Shown in pieces: positions 35,110 through 43,792 of a stretch of DNA of 64,000 nt (the first letter of the stretch is position 1; each line of letters begins with the position of its first letter). Position numbers and translations under genes: made by a program. The notes beneath the pieces are model-generated. The model made no database searches and was not told the DNA's origin. It saw only the letters and a list, made by a program, of their open reading frames with translations. Origin of the DNA: Parasulfuritortus sp036391875 (GTDB taxonomy: Bacteria > Pseudomonadota > Gammaproteobacteria > Burkholderiales > Thiobacillaceae); assembly GCA_036391875.1 (NCBI GenBank), contig DASVZA010000016.1, forward strand, positions 216,896 to 280,895, given 5' to 3'.

Positions 35110-35590
35110 GCGCCCGGCATACGCCTCACGTCCGTCGAAACCCCGAGGTTTCCAAACTTGCCCGGGCGGCGAAAGAACTTGCTTCGCTCAAACAGCTATC
35201 ACCAGCCTTCGGTTCCCCCCGGCCAAGCTCGGAACCCTTGGCTCCGGCCGAGGGGCTTGGAAAAACCGGTGGCTGTGTAACCGGCAGGCAAGGAAAGAGA
35301 TGGGCTGGTTTGCTGTGGGTTTGCTTTCTCTCCCCTTCTGAGCCGCCAATTTTCCCGGCGCCGTTCGGGGAAAGTCGGCGAGCACTGTCTGAGGCCGAAG
35401 GCCGAGTTGCGCAGCCGCCCGAAGGGTGGCGGGAAAATTGGGAACCCGAAGGGTGGCGAAGCAGGGTGTGCTTTCTTTGGTTACCTTTCTTTGCACAAGC
35501 AAAAAAAGTAACTGGCTGCCCGGCCACCCCCGGCCAAGGTCGCTAACAAGAAACAAACAGCCAGCGTAATGGCCCTTCGTTAATTGAACC
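35110..35590. repeat. Large intergenic repeat-like element with nested inverted repeats
   Basis: It contains a 12-bp perfect inverted repeat CCAATTTTCCCG (35346-35357) / CGGGAAAATTGG (35430-35441), a 14-bp direct repeat CCCGAAGGGTGGCG (35418-35431, 35445-35458), and the segment GGTTACCTTTCTTTGCACAAG...AAGTAACTGG (35479-35515), which can fold on itself. Sequences of the type CTTTCTTTGGTTACCTTTC recur between genes in many beta- and gammaproteobacteria and are often mis-annotated as short proteins. Boundaries are approximate. Confidence 0.6.
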
Positions 35591-35638
35591 CTTGCTGCCA
35601 CATTTGCATAGAGGCAGCACACCAACGGAACGCAGACC

Positions 35639-36841
35639 TCAAATGACAGGCCGGACCTTGCCCGCCGCTTCCTTGGCCCGGCTGCGGGCCTCGTCGATAT
35701 CCTTGCCCTCCGCCAAGGCCACGCCCATGCGCCGACGCTCGAACGAGAGCGGCTTGCCGAACAGGCGGATATCGGTGCCCGGAATGGCCAGGGCCTCGTC
35801 GACGCCTTCGAAGCGCACGCCCTTGCCTTCGACGCCGCCGTAGATGACGGCCGAGGCGCCCGGATTGCGCAGCGCGGTGTCGACCGGCAGGCCGAGGATG
35901 GCGCGGGCGTGCAGTTCGAATTCGGACTGGCGCTGGCTGATCATGGTCACCATGCCGGTGTCGTGCGGGCGCGGACTGACTTCCGAGAACCAGACCATGT
36001 CGCCCTTGACGAAGCATTCGACGCCGAACAGGCCGAGGCCGCCCAAGTCGCCGGTGACCGCCTTGGCGATGGCCTGGGCCTTTTCCAGGGCGGTCTTGCT
36101 CATCGGCTGGGGCTGCCAGCTCTCGACGTAGTCGCCCTTGACCTGGATGTGGCCGATGGGCGCGCAGAAGTGGGTTTCGACCTGGCCGTTCCTGCCCTTG
36201 GCGCGGACCGTCAGCAGGGTGATCTCGTAGTCGAAGTCGATGAAGCCCTCGGCGATCACCCGACCCATGTCGACCCGGCCGGCCGATTTGGCGTAGTCCC
36301 AGGCGGCGCGCAGTTCGTCGGCGCTGTCGACCTTGGTCTGGCCCTTGCCGGACGAGGACATCACGGGCTTGATCACGCAGGGATAGCCGATGCCCTTCGC
36401 GCCGTCCACCGCCTGCTGCAACTGATCGAAGGAGTCGGCGAAGGCATAGGGCGAAGTGGGCAGTCCAAGCGTTTCGGCCGCCAGGCGGCGGATGCCTTCG
36501 CGGTTCATGGTCAGATTGGCGGCGCGGGCCGTGGGGATCACCTGGCAGATGCCCTCCTTCTCCAACTGCATCAGGGTCTCGGTGGCGATGGCCTCGATCT
36601 CGGGCACCACGATGTGCGGCTTTTCAGAGTCGATCAGGCGCGACAGCACGTTGCCGTCGGCCATGTTGATGCACTGGCTGTGATGGGCCACCTGGTGCCC
36701 CGGCGCATCGTCGTAGCGGTCCACCGCGACCACCTCCACGCCCAACCTTTGCAAGGCGATGATGACCTCCTTGCCCAATTCCCCGGAGCCCAGCAGCATG
36801 ACCCGGGTGGCGGACGGCGACAGCGGCGTACCAATATGCAT
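35639..36841 (-). CDS. purT: Formate-dependent phosphoribosylglycinamide formyltransferase
   Basis: A 400-residue ATP-grasp enzyme converting GAR plus formate and ATP to formyl-GAR, a folate-independent alternative to PurN. The N-terminal VMLLGSGELGKEVIIALQRLG (~14-34), DRYDDAPGHQVAHHS (~41), the ATP-grasp KPVMSSSGKGQ (~158) and FSEVSPRPHDTGMVT (~285) are all present. Length is standard. It is isolated, with the repeat region downstream and the divergent LysM/FecR-like gene 102 bp upstream. Confidence 0.96.
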   Translation of the reverse strand: MHIGTPLSPSATRVMLLGSGELGKEVIIALQRLGVEVVAVDRYDDAPGHQVAHHSQCINMADGNVLSRLIDSEKPHIVVPEIEAIATETLMQLEKEGICQVIPTARAANLTMNREGIRRLAAETLGLPTSPYAFADSFDQLQQAVDGAKGIGYPCVIKPVMSSSGKGQTKVDSADELRAAWDYAKSAGRVDMGRVIAEGFIDFDYEITLLTVRAKGRNGQVETHFCAPIGHIQVKGDYVESWQPQPMSKTALEKAQAIAKAVTGDLGGLGLFGVECFVKGDMVWFSEVSPRPHDTGMVTMISQRQSEFELHARAILGLPVDTALRNPGASAVIYGGVEGKGVRFEGVDEALAIPGTDIRLFGKPLSFERRRMGVALAEGKDIDEARSRAKEAAGKVRPVI

Positions 36842-36943
36842 TTACTGCTCCTCTATAGAAATCGAGCCACTACAATTCACTGTACGAATCGCCAAGGATA
36901 TCGGAAGGCTGCGGCCTCCCGCTATACCCGACAAGGAGTGCAT

Positions 36944-38767
36944 ATGCGGTTTCTGCTCGTATTTCTCCTCTTGGCCGTGGCCCAAGCCGCTTGGTCGGAA
37001 GACTGGCTGTATCTCACCTACCCCGGCGACACGCCGCTCCAGATCGGCATCAAGTACCTGAAAAACCCGGCCGACTGGCGCGAGGTGCTGAAGATCAACC
37101 ACGTCGCCACCGACCGCGTGCTGCCGTCCAATACCCGTATCCGCATCCCGGTCGAACTGCTCAAGGTCACGCCGGCCCCGGTCCTGGTCACCCACGTCAC
37201 CGGCAACGTCCGGGTCAAGCCGGATGGCGGCGTGTTCCGCCGGCTGGCGGCCGGCGACCGGCTGAACGGCGGCGAGACCGTGCTGACAGGACCCAACAGC
37301 TTCGCCGGCTTCAAGCTGGCCGACGGCACGCAGTTGACCGAGCAGCCGATGTCCAAGCTCAAGTTCGGCCGGCTGGCCGCCTGGGGCAAGACCGGCATGG
37401 TCGCCACCGAGCTCGACCTCGACAGCGGCCGCATGGAAGTCGGCGCCGCCAAGCAGGTCGGCCCGGCCGGCGGCTTCAAGGTGAACACGCCGGTCGCGGT
37501 GGCCGGTCTGCGCGGCACCGTGTTCCGCCTCAACGTCAGCGAGGACGGCTCGATCCTGCGCAACGAGGTGCTGCAGGGCGTGGTCGGCATTTCGGCCCAG
37601 GGCAAGGAAGTGCAGGTGGCCAAGGCCGAGGGCACCGTGGCCCGGCGCGGCCAGCCGCCCGAGGCGCCCCGCCCGCTGCTGCCGGCGCCGAACCTGGACG
37701 GCCTGCCCGGCCGGGTGGTCGACCTGCCGCTTCATTTCGCCTGGCCGCAGATGGACCACGCGGTCGGCTGGCGCGCCCAGGTTGCCGCCGATCCCGGTTT
37801 CCAGAACATCCTGCTCGACACCTCCGGCGACAAGCCCGAGGCAAGCTGGCAGACCAACCTGCCCGACGGCCGATACTTCCTGCGCGTCCGCGCCATCGAC
37901 TCCGCCGGCCTGGAAGGCCTCAACGGCGACCATCCGTTCGAACTGGACGCCCGACCGCTGCCGCCCGAGCTGTCCGAGCCGGCCGCCGACGGCCGGGCCT
38001 ACCAGGAAGACGTGACCTTCGACTGGGCCGCCTCCCAGGACGCCCGCGGCTATCTGCTGCAGATCGCGCCCACGGCCGACTTTCCGGCCGCGACGACCAT
38101 CGAACGCAAGCTGGGCAGCGTGGTGCTCGCTACGGTGCAATTGAAACCGGGCCGCTATTTCTGGCGCATGGCCAGCATCGACGAACACGGCCCGCATGGC
38201 TGGAGCCCGGCCCGCGCCCTGCGGGTCCAGCCGCTGCCGGTCGCGCCCCAAGGGTCGGCCAAGGCCGACGGCGACAGCGGCCAGGCCGGCTTCACCTGGC
38301 AGACGGTGGACGGAGCGACGCAATACGATTTCGAACTGGCCCAAACGGCCAACTTCACCAACATCGAGGCCAAGCAGCGTCTGAGCGCGACCCGGACCAG
38401 CGTCCCGGTCAAGCCGGGCAAGCACTTCTGGCGCATCCGCGGCGTGGAGGAAGATGGCCAGACGGGCGCCTGGAGCCGGACCAACCCGCTGTTCATGCCG
38501 CTGCAGACGCCGCACGGCATCCGGGTCGACCTCACCGAAAACCACACGGTCATCAGTTGGCAGGGCAACGCCGCCGCCTACCGGCTCGAGTTCGCCCGCG
38601 ACGCCGAGTTCAAGTCGCCTCTGTTCAACCACCGGCAGAAGGGCAACGTCACCGAACTGCCGCGGCTGGAGCCGGGTGAATACTGGCTGCGGATCATCGC
38701 CCTGGACAGCGACGGCGCCCTGGGCGGCGCGAGCAAGCCGACCAAGTTCGTGGTCTTCGGCTGGTGA
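36944..38767 (+). CDS. Secreted LysM/FecR-domain protein with FN3-like repeats
   Basis: A 607-residue exported protein. A signal peptide (MRFLLVFLLLAVAQAAWS) is followed by a LysM-like segment (LYLTYPGDTPLQIGIKYL to LPSNTRIRIPVELL, ~23-72), a FecR domain (VRVKPDGGVFRRLAAGDRLNGG to VAGLRGTVFRLNV, ~88-190) and about four fibronectin-III-like repeats each containing YFLRVRAID, YFWRMASID, HFWRIRGVE or YWLRIIALD. ATG 36944 has AAGGAG upstream. Proteins of this layout often sit beside CHASE2-domain sensors in betaproteobacteria, but none is adjacent here. A peptidoglycan-associated or periplasmic sensor/adhesion role is possible. Confidence 0.8.
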   Translation: MRFLLVFLLLAVAQAAWSEDWLYLTYPGDTPLQIGIKYLKNPADWREVLKINHVATDRVLPSNTRIRIPVELLKVTPAPVLVTHVTGNVRVKPDGGVFRRLAAGDRLNGGETVLTGPNSFAGFKLADGTQLTEQPMSKLKFGRLAAWGKTGMVATELDLDSGRMEVGAAKQVGPAGGFKVNTPVAVAGLRGTVFRLNVSEDGSILRNEVLQGVVGISAQGKEVQVAKAEGTVARRGQPPEAPRPLLPAPNLDGLPGRVVDLPLHFAWPQMDHAVGWRAQVAADPGFQNILLDTSGDKPEASWQTNLPDGRYFLRVRAIDSAGLEGLNGDHPFELDARPLPPELSEPAADGRAYQEDVTFDWAASQDARGYLLQIAPTADFPAATTIERKLGSVVLATVQLKPGRYFWRMASIDEHGPHGWSPARALRVQPLPVAPQGSAKADGDSGQAGFTWQTVDGATQYDFELAQTANFTNIEAKQRLSATRTSVPVKPGKHFWRIRGVEEDGQTGAWSRTNPLFMPLQTPHGIRVDLTENHTVISWQGNAAAYRLEFARDAEFKSPLFNHRQKGNVTELPRLEPGEYWLRIIALDSDGALGGASKPTKFVVFGW

Positions 38768-38786
38768 CTGCGGGGAGCGGGCGGAA

Positions 38787-40061
38787 TCAGTTGAGCTGGA
38801 TGCGGATGCCGAACGGCACCGGCGCCTTGCCTTTCACCAACCAGACCACCGGATAGGCCGGTTCCGTCTCCGGGAAGCGGCCTTCGGCGTCGGTGAAATA
38901 GACCAGCAGGTCGGGGGCGACCCGGTCCTCCTCCAGCCAGCCGAACACCGGCCGGAAATCGGTGCCGCCGCCGCCCAGAATGCCATCCGGCAGTTCCAGC
39001 GGTTCCCACATCGCGAAGCGCCACGGCCCGCCCTCGGCCAGCTTGTCGTCGCAGGCGTGCAGGGTCACTTCGGCCCGGACCTGGGCCTTGAGCGCATCCA
39101 CCTCGGCCAGGAATTCGCGCAGTTCGTCGTCGGAGACCGAACCGCTGGTATCCAATGCCACCGCCACTTTCACGCTCTGGCTGTAGAGGCGCGGCATCAT
39201 CGCCTCGCCCTCGCGCCGGGAGGTGCGCTGGAAGCTGTAGTCGTCGCGCGCCGCGTTCATCATGTAGCGGGCCAGCATGGCGCGCCAGGGCAGTTTCGGC
39301 GCCAGCAGCTGGTCCACCAGGCGCATCATCGACTGCGACATCTTGCCGGCCTGGCGCGCGGCCTGGGCGGCCGCGGCCAAACGGTTCTGCCATTGCTCGG
39401 CCAGGTTCTCGAGGTCCATCGGCGACGGGGGCGGCGTGTCCTGGTGCTCGTCCTGGTCACTGCCCTGCCCTTCCTGGCTCGGGCTTTCCTGGCCTTCGCC
39501 GCCCTCGCTCTGGCCGCCTTCGCTGTCCTCGTTCTCGGCTTCGCTGCCGGAGCTGCCGCTGTCCTGCTCCTCCGGCTCGCCCTCGTTGCCGTCGGGCGAA
39601 TCGGACGAATCGAACAGGTGCTTGTCCAGCGTCTCCTCGGGCGGGTCTTCATGCAGCAGGGGGTAGATCTCCTCCGCGGACAGGCCACGGTAGGCGGCGT
39701 TCATCAGCGCCTCGTCCGGCGGCGGCAGGCGCTCGCCGTCCAGGATCATGTTGACCGCGTAGTCGCAGGCCACGTCCCAGCGGTGGCGCTGGCGATGGTT
39801 GCGGCGGGCGAAGTGCGACAGGGCGCAGTGCATGGCCTCGTGGGCCAGGATGAACTGGGTCTGCTCCAGGGTCAGGCGGGCGATGTAGGCCGGGTTGTAG
39901 TAGAAGAACCGGGCATCGGTGGCCGTGGTCTCGCACCACTTGGGATCGGCCGCCTTGAGCGGCAGGTGCATGACCAGCGAGCCGAGGAAGGGCTTGTCCA
40001 GGATCAGCCGGGTGCGCGCGGCGGCGAGCTTGGTCTCGAGCGCAGCGAGGTCGTGGGCCAC
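38787..40061 (-). CDS. Metallopeptidase-like / VWA-like protein (DUF2201 family)
   Basis: A 424-residue protein with two modules. Residues ~15-135 look like a zinc-peptidase-type domain, with ILAHEAMHCALSHFARR (~70-86, HExxH). A ~75-residue very acidic Ser/Glu/Gln/Gly linker (~140-215) follows. Residues ~285-420 form a von Willebrand A-like domain with the MIDAS start VAVALDTSGSVSDDEL (~300) and FTDAEGRFPE. Such proteins are encoded with MoxR ATPases, and here the MoxR gene is 13 bp upstream. The pair is expected to act as a chaperone-like or metal-inserting machine on unknown clients. No signal peptide is seen. Confidence 0.85.
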   Translation of the reverse strand: MAHDLAALETKLAAARTRLILDKPFLGSLVMHLPLKAADPKWCETTATDARFFYYNPAYIARLTLEQTQFILAHEAMHCALSHFARRNHRQRHRWDVACDYAVNMILDGERLPPPDEALMNAAYRGLSAEEIYPLLHEDPPEETLDKHLFDSSDSPDGNEGEPEEQDSGSSGSEAENEDSEGGQSEGGEGQESPSQEGQGSDQDEHQDTPPPSPMDLENLAEQWQNRLAAAAQAARQAGKMSQSMMRLVDQLLAPKLPWRAMLARYMMNAARDDYSFQRTSRREGEAMMPRLYSQSVKVAVALDTSGSVSDDELREFLAEVDALKAQVRAEVTLHACDDKLAEGGPWRFAMWEPLELPDGILGGGGTDFRPVFGWLEEDRVAPDLLVYFTDAEGRFPETEPAYPVVWLVKGKAPVPFGIRIQLN

Positions 40062-40074
40062 GGCTCGGCTCCGG

Positions 40075-41124
40075 TCAGGCGGTGGGCTTGAAGTCGTACA
40101 GCATCAGCTCGGCCACGCTGTTGGCCCAGGCGACGAACTCGGGCACACGGAACAGCGGCTGGCCGACGGCGCGGTGCAGGTCGGTGACCAGCATGACGCC
40201 CATCTCGCGCTGCGGGAAGTTCCTGGCGTACTTGAGCACGTTGCCCAGCTTTTCCTGGTCGCCGGCCGACTCGCGGGCACGGCGCACCAGCGCGGCGGCG
40301 ACGCCGTACTGCAGGTCGATGCTCTTCGGCACGCCGACCTCCTGGCCGGCCAGGATGGCGTCGATGTCGGGCAGGTTCTCCAGATTGTCGATGTAGGCCT
40401 TCAGCTCGACGCCGCAGGCCTGGCCGACGCAGGCCTGGAGCGCGTCGCTCAGCAGGTCGGGCCGGTCGGCGAACTTGAACAGGGCGCGGTGGGCGTATTC
40501 CCAGGAACGCGGGCTGGGGAAGGCGACCGGGTTGTGCGCCGCGTCGTAGTTGAACAGCATATCCGGCCGGAAGCGCAGGAAGCCGAGGATGCGCTCGTCG
40601 ATGTCGTGCTTGAGCGCCCAGTCGATCCAGTCGTCGAGATAGGCCTCGACGTCGAAATGGGTGAAGCGGTTGGCCAGCGGCGCCGGCATGGCGTAGGTCA
40701 CGCCGCGGTCGCCCTGGCGGTTGCCGGCGGCGAAGATGGCCCAGCCGTCGGGGATGGTGTACTCGCCCAGCTTGCGGTCGAGGATCAGCTGGTAGGCAGC
40801 GGCCGACACGGTGGGCGGCGCGGCGTTGATCTCGTCGAGGAACAGGATGCCCTGATTGCCGTGGCGTGCGGCATCCGGCAGCATGGCCGGCACCGACCAT
40901 TCGACATTCTCGTCCTTGCGGAAGGGGATGCCGCGCAGGTCGGTCGGCTCCATCTGCGACAGGCGGATGTCGATCAGCGGCACGCCGTGCTTCTTAGCGA
41001 TGCCGGCGATGATCTGCGACTTGCCGACGCCGGGCGGGCCCCAGAGCATCACGGGGGTGTGCTGGCCGGCGGCGCAGCTCAGGAATTCCCGGTCGAGGAT
41101 GGTTTCGATATGGGATGGACGCAT
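40075..41124 (-). CDS. MoxR-family AAA+ ATPase
   Basis: A 349-residue AAA+ protein. Walker A is LWGPPGVGKSQI (~28-39), Walker B is GILFLDEINAAPPTV (~92-106), sensor 1 is IFAAGNRQGDRG (~130), and PAPLANRFTHFDVE (~150) matches the MoxR arginine-finger region. MoxR ATPases work with VWA-domain partners to remodel or mature target proteins. It lies 9 bp downstream of the unrecognised gene and 13 bp upstream of the VWA-like gene. Confidence 0.92.
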   Translation of the reverse strand: MRPSHIETILDREFLSCAAGQHTPVMLWGPPGVGKSQIIAGIAKKHGVPLIDIRLSQMEPTDLRGIPFRKDENVEWSVPAMLPDAARHGNQGILFLDEINAAPPTVSAAAYQLILDRKLGEYTIPDGWAIFAAGNRQGDRGVTYAMPAPLANRFTHFDVEAYLDDWIDWALKHDIDERILGFLRFRPDMLFNYDAAHNPVAFPSPRSWEYAHRALFKFADRPDLLSDALQACVGQACGVELKAYIDNLENLPDIDAILAGQEVGVPKSIDLQYGVAAALVRRARESAGDQEKLGNVLKYARNFPQREMGVMLVTDLHRAVGQPLFRVPEFVAWANSVAELMLYDFKPTA

Positions 41125-41133
41125 GGTTCTCTC

Positions 41134-42024
41134 TTAAAACAAGTCGTTGTTCGTATTGCCGTGGGCCTGTTCCAGGCGGGCCGCCACCAGGGCCGCCTGC
41201 AGGGCCTGCTGGTCCAATATCCTGGGCAGCAGGCGATAGACCTGGGTCAGCCAGGCCGGCCTGGCGCAGGCCGCCTGTTCGAGCCGGGCACGCACCGCAT
41301 CGTCCAGGTGCGGCCAGCACAGCAGCAAGGGCGACAGCCATGCATGATAATCCCAAATAACCGACCGTTCCAGTCGGCTATTCCCGTTCTCGTCCACCAG
41401 CAGGGCGGGGAAAGCCTCCCGCGCCAAGCTCCGGCCCTCCCAACCGGATTCCAGGCGGTAGCCGCTGAGCCCCTCGCCGCCGCCATCCGGATTGCGCCGG
41501 AACCACTGGGCGGCGGCATACGGCCGGGCGCGCAGGTTGACCATGCGCTCGACGTAATCGCGATGGCGCGGGGCATTGGGCAGGCCGACGTCATGCTCCG
41601 CCAAGGCGGGGGAACGGAAGCCGCGGTAGGTCAGGGCGAACGGAATCCATTCCAACTCGGGCGGGGCATGGCGATGGACGCAGGGCCGGTTGGCCGCGAG
41701 CAGGGCCAGGGGCAGGCCGCTGGCCTTGTCCAGCAGCCAAAGCTCGACGCTGTCGGCCATGGCGAACGGCAGGGCCGGCTTGGCCGCCAAAGCCGCCAGC
41801 AGCGCTGGATAACGCTCGCCGACGCCGGCCTTGAGGCCTTCGCCCTCGACCCAGATGCCGACCGGCCGCACCCAGCCCTGGCCGTCGTCGGCCCGCAGAT
41901 GCCAGGTCACGCCGTCCTGGCTGCGTGCCTCGGCATCGCCGATATCGACGATCTGGACCACGCCGCGGAATGGATTGAGGCGGCGCAGCGCGTAATAGAG
42001 GGCATCGGGCACGGCAAACGTCAA
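41134..42024 (-). CDS. Unrecognised cytosolic protein in MoxR-VWA operon
   Basis: A 296-residue protein not matched to a known family. It begins MTFAVPDALYYALRRLNPFRG, is rich in Leu, Ala, Arg and Trp, and has no signal peptide or membrane segment. The central part has RRNPDGGGEGLSGYRLESGWEG. It starts within a 4-bp ATGA overlap with the REC-REC gene and ends 9 bp before the MoxR gene, so it is probably made with both. It may be the substrate or an adaptor of the MoxR-VWA machine. This is inference from position only. Confidence 0.7.
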   Translation of the reverse strand: MTFAVPDALYYALRRLNPFRGVVQIVDIGDAEARSQDGVTWHLRADDGQGWVRPVGIWVEGEGLKAGVGERYPALLAALAAKPALPFAMADSVELWLLDKASGLPLALLAANRPCVHRHAPPELEWIPFALTYRGFRSPALAEHDVGLPNAPRHRDYVERMVNLRARPYAAAQWFRRNPDGGGEGLSGYRLESGWEGRSLAREAFPALLVDENGNSRLERSVIWDYHAWLSPLLLCWPHLDDAVRARLEQAACARPAWLTQVYRLLPRILDQQALQAALVAARLEQAHGNTNNDLF

Positions 42025-42821
42025 TTCATCAGGTTGCGCAACAGTCCCTTGACCGTGGCCGGGTTGAACGGCTTGTCGCAGACGCCGACCACGCCCATGC
42101 CCTGCACCGCCGCCAGACGGCCCTCGTCGCTCTCGCTGGTGACCATGATGACCGGCACCGAGTTCTGCCAGCTCTTGGTGCGGATGTATTCGACCAATGC
42201 CCGGCCGTCCATTTCCGGCATGTTGTAGTCGGTCACCACCAGGTCGACCATCTCCGCATCCATGACCATCGCGGCCTGGGCGCCGTTCTCGGCCTCGACG
42301 ATGTTTTCGAAGCCGAGGTTCTCCAACACCCGGCGGGTGAATTTGCGGGCCATGCCGCTGTCGTCCACGATCAGCACGCGCCGGCCGTCCAGCTCGATGT
42401 CGCTGTCCAGCGTATCGTCCGGATTGAGCCAGTCCAGGGTCGCCTGCAGCGAGGCGGCCAGTTGGCCTTCGGTAAACGGTTTGGGCAGGATGCCGCAGAC
42501 CCCGGACTGGCGGACCGGCTCCAGCAGATGCGGCCGGGTCTCGCTCGAGATGAGGATGAACGGCAGCGCGGCCAAGGCGCCGTCCCCCCGCATGGCCAGG
42601 ACCAGATCGGTCCCGGTCATGTCCTCCAGATACATGGCGCTCATCACCAGATCGGGGAGCTGCTCGCGCATGCGGGCCAGGGCCGCCTGTCCGAACGGAA
42701 CGATGTCGACCTGGGCCACGCCCAGTTTCTGTAGTTGACCGGCGATCGCCTTGCCCTGCATGGCGGACGGTTCGACCAGCATCAAGTGCAATTCCCCCAA
42801 CGATTTGCTATCCCGGGACAT
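42021..42821 (-). CDS. Tandem-receiver (REC-REC) response regulator with degenerate first receiver
   Basis: A 266-residue protein with two CheY-like domains and no output domain. In the second (residues ~145-266), VLIVDDSGMAR, LVVTDYNMPEMDG (phosphoacceptor Asp), MVTSES and CDKPF are canonical. In the first (~10-130) the acidic pair is replaced (LMLVEPSAMQ), and the phosphoacceptor position in LVMSAMYLEDMTG is Ala. It should therefore not be phosphorylated and may serve as a binding or dimerisation domain. It overlaps the next gene by 4 bp and heads the MoxR-VWA operon. No partner kinase is adjacent. Confidence 0.9.
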   Translation of the reverse strand: MSRDSKSLGELHLMLVEPSAMQGKAIAGQLQKLGVAQVDIVPFGQAALARMREQLPDLVMSAMYLEDMTGTDLVLAMRGDGALAALPFILISSETRPHLLEPVRQSGVCGILPKPFTEGQLAASLQATLDWLNPDDTLDSDIELDGRRVLIVDDSGMARKFTRRVLENLGFENIVEAENGAQAAMVMDAEMVDLVVTDYNMPEMDGRALVEYIRTKSWQNSVPVIMVTSESDEGRLAAVQGMGVVGVCDKPFNPATVKGLLRNLMN

Positions 42822-42892
42822 GAAAGACTTCCTCTCGTTTTCGACGCATCCTATGCTAACGCCAGACCTTCCAAAATCGAACGAATTTGCTC

Positions 42893-43792
42893 ATGGACAC
42901 CGACTGCCGCCCGATCCTGCGAGATGAAATCACCGCCTGGCTGCCGCGCCGGGCCACCGACTGCCACAAGGGCGATTTCGGCAGCGTCGGCATCCTGGGC
43001 GGCGCCCCGGGCATGGTCGGCGCCGTCCTGCTGGCCGGCCGTGCGGCCTTGTTGCTGGGTGCCGGACGGGTCTATTGCGGTCTGCTGGACGAGCGGATCG
43101 CGGTCGATTTCGCCAATCCGGAATTGATGCTGGCCGCCCCCGACCGGCTACCGGCCCTGGCACCGCCCGGCTGCCTGGTGGCCGGCCCCGGCCTGGGCCA
43201 AAGCGCCGCCGCACGCGGCTGGCTGGAGGCGGCGCTGGCCACGACCCTGCCGTTGCTGCTGGACGCCGACGCCCTGAACCTGATCACGACCGACCGCACA
43301 TTGGCCGACACCTTGCGCGCGCGCCCCGCCCCCAGCCTGCTCACGCCCCATCCGGGCGAAGCCGGGCGGCTGCTCGGCCTTGACGCAGCGGCGATACAGG
43401 CCGACCGGCCGGCGGCCGTACGCGGACTGGCGGAGAGCTATCGCTGCGGTGTGGTACTGAAAGGCGCCGGCAGTCTGGTCCATTCCCCGGACGGTCCGGT
43501 CTGGCGCAACGACACCGGCCACCCGGGCATGGCGGCGCCGGGCATGGGCGACGTCCTGTCCGGCATGATCGCCGCATTGATCGCCCAGGGCATGGCGCCG
43601 GAGCGGGCCGCCGTGTTCGGCGTCCATCTGCACGGCGCGGCCGGCGACCGGGCGACCCGTGACGGCATCGGCCCGCTCGGCCTGACGGCCGGCGAGGTCG
43701 CCCTGGCCGGCCGCCGACTGCTCAACGAATGGCTTTACGGCTTGTCCAGTGAGGCGGCCTTGCAGGGCCCGCAGAAACGGCCCTTGATGTAG
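42893..43792 (+). CDS. nnrD: ADP-dependent NAD(P)H-hydrate dehydratase (NnrD)
   Basis: A 299-residue ribokinase-like enzyme that repairs hydrated NAD(P)H. GDFGSVGILGGAPGMVGAVLLAG (~26-48), LLLDADALNLI (~122), LLTPHPGEAGRLLG (~145), VVLKGAGSLV (~187) and GMAAPGMGDVLSG (~208) match the YjeF C-terminal domain. The N-terminal epimerase domain (NnrE) is not fused. ATG 42893 lacks a clear shine-dalgarno; TTG 42887 in frame is the alternative. Its last 58 bp overlap galU on the other strand. Confidence 0.9.
   Translation: MDTDCRPILRDEITAWLPRRATDCHKGDFGSVGILGGAPGMVGAVLLAGRAALLLGAGRVYCGLLDERIAVDFANPELMLAAPDRLPALAPPGCLVAGPGLGQSAAARGWLEAALATTLPLLLDADALNLITTDRTLADTLRARPAPSLLTPHPGEAGRLLGLDAAAIQADRPAAVRGLAESYRCGVVLKGAGSLVHSPDGPVWRNDTGHPGMAAPGMGDVLSGMIAALIAQGMAPERAAVFGVHLHGAAGDRATRDGIGPLGLTAGEVALAGRRLLNEWLYGLSSEAALQGPQKRPLM

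Larger units (their letters stand above)
34886..35638. other. Repeat-rich intergenic region between typA and purT
   Basis: These 753 bases have open frames on both strands but no protein with convincing family features. The low-complexity products (rich in Arg, Pro, Ser) look like translations of a DNA repeat. It contains two tandem palindromes (34975-35001, 35041-35067) and a larger repeat-like element (about 35110-35590), described separately. Confidence 0.7.

Noticed and set aside
35126..35527. 133-residue ORF in the typA-purT gap
   Set aside because: The product is Ser/Pro/Arg-rich repeat translation of a type common in repeated intergenic DNA. Frames on both strands are equally open, and no domain is visible.
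35909..36943. Long open frame fused in front of the LysM/FecR protein
   Set aside because: It is antisense to purT. A signal peptide and ribosome binding site mark the true start at 36944.
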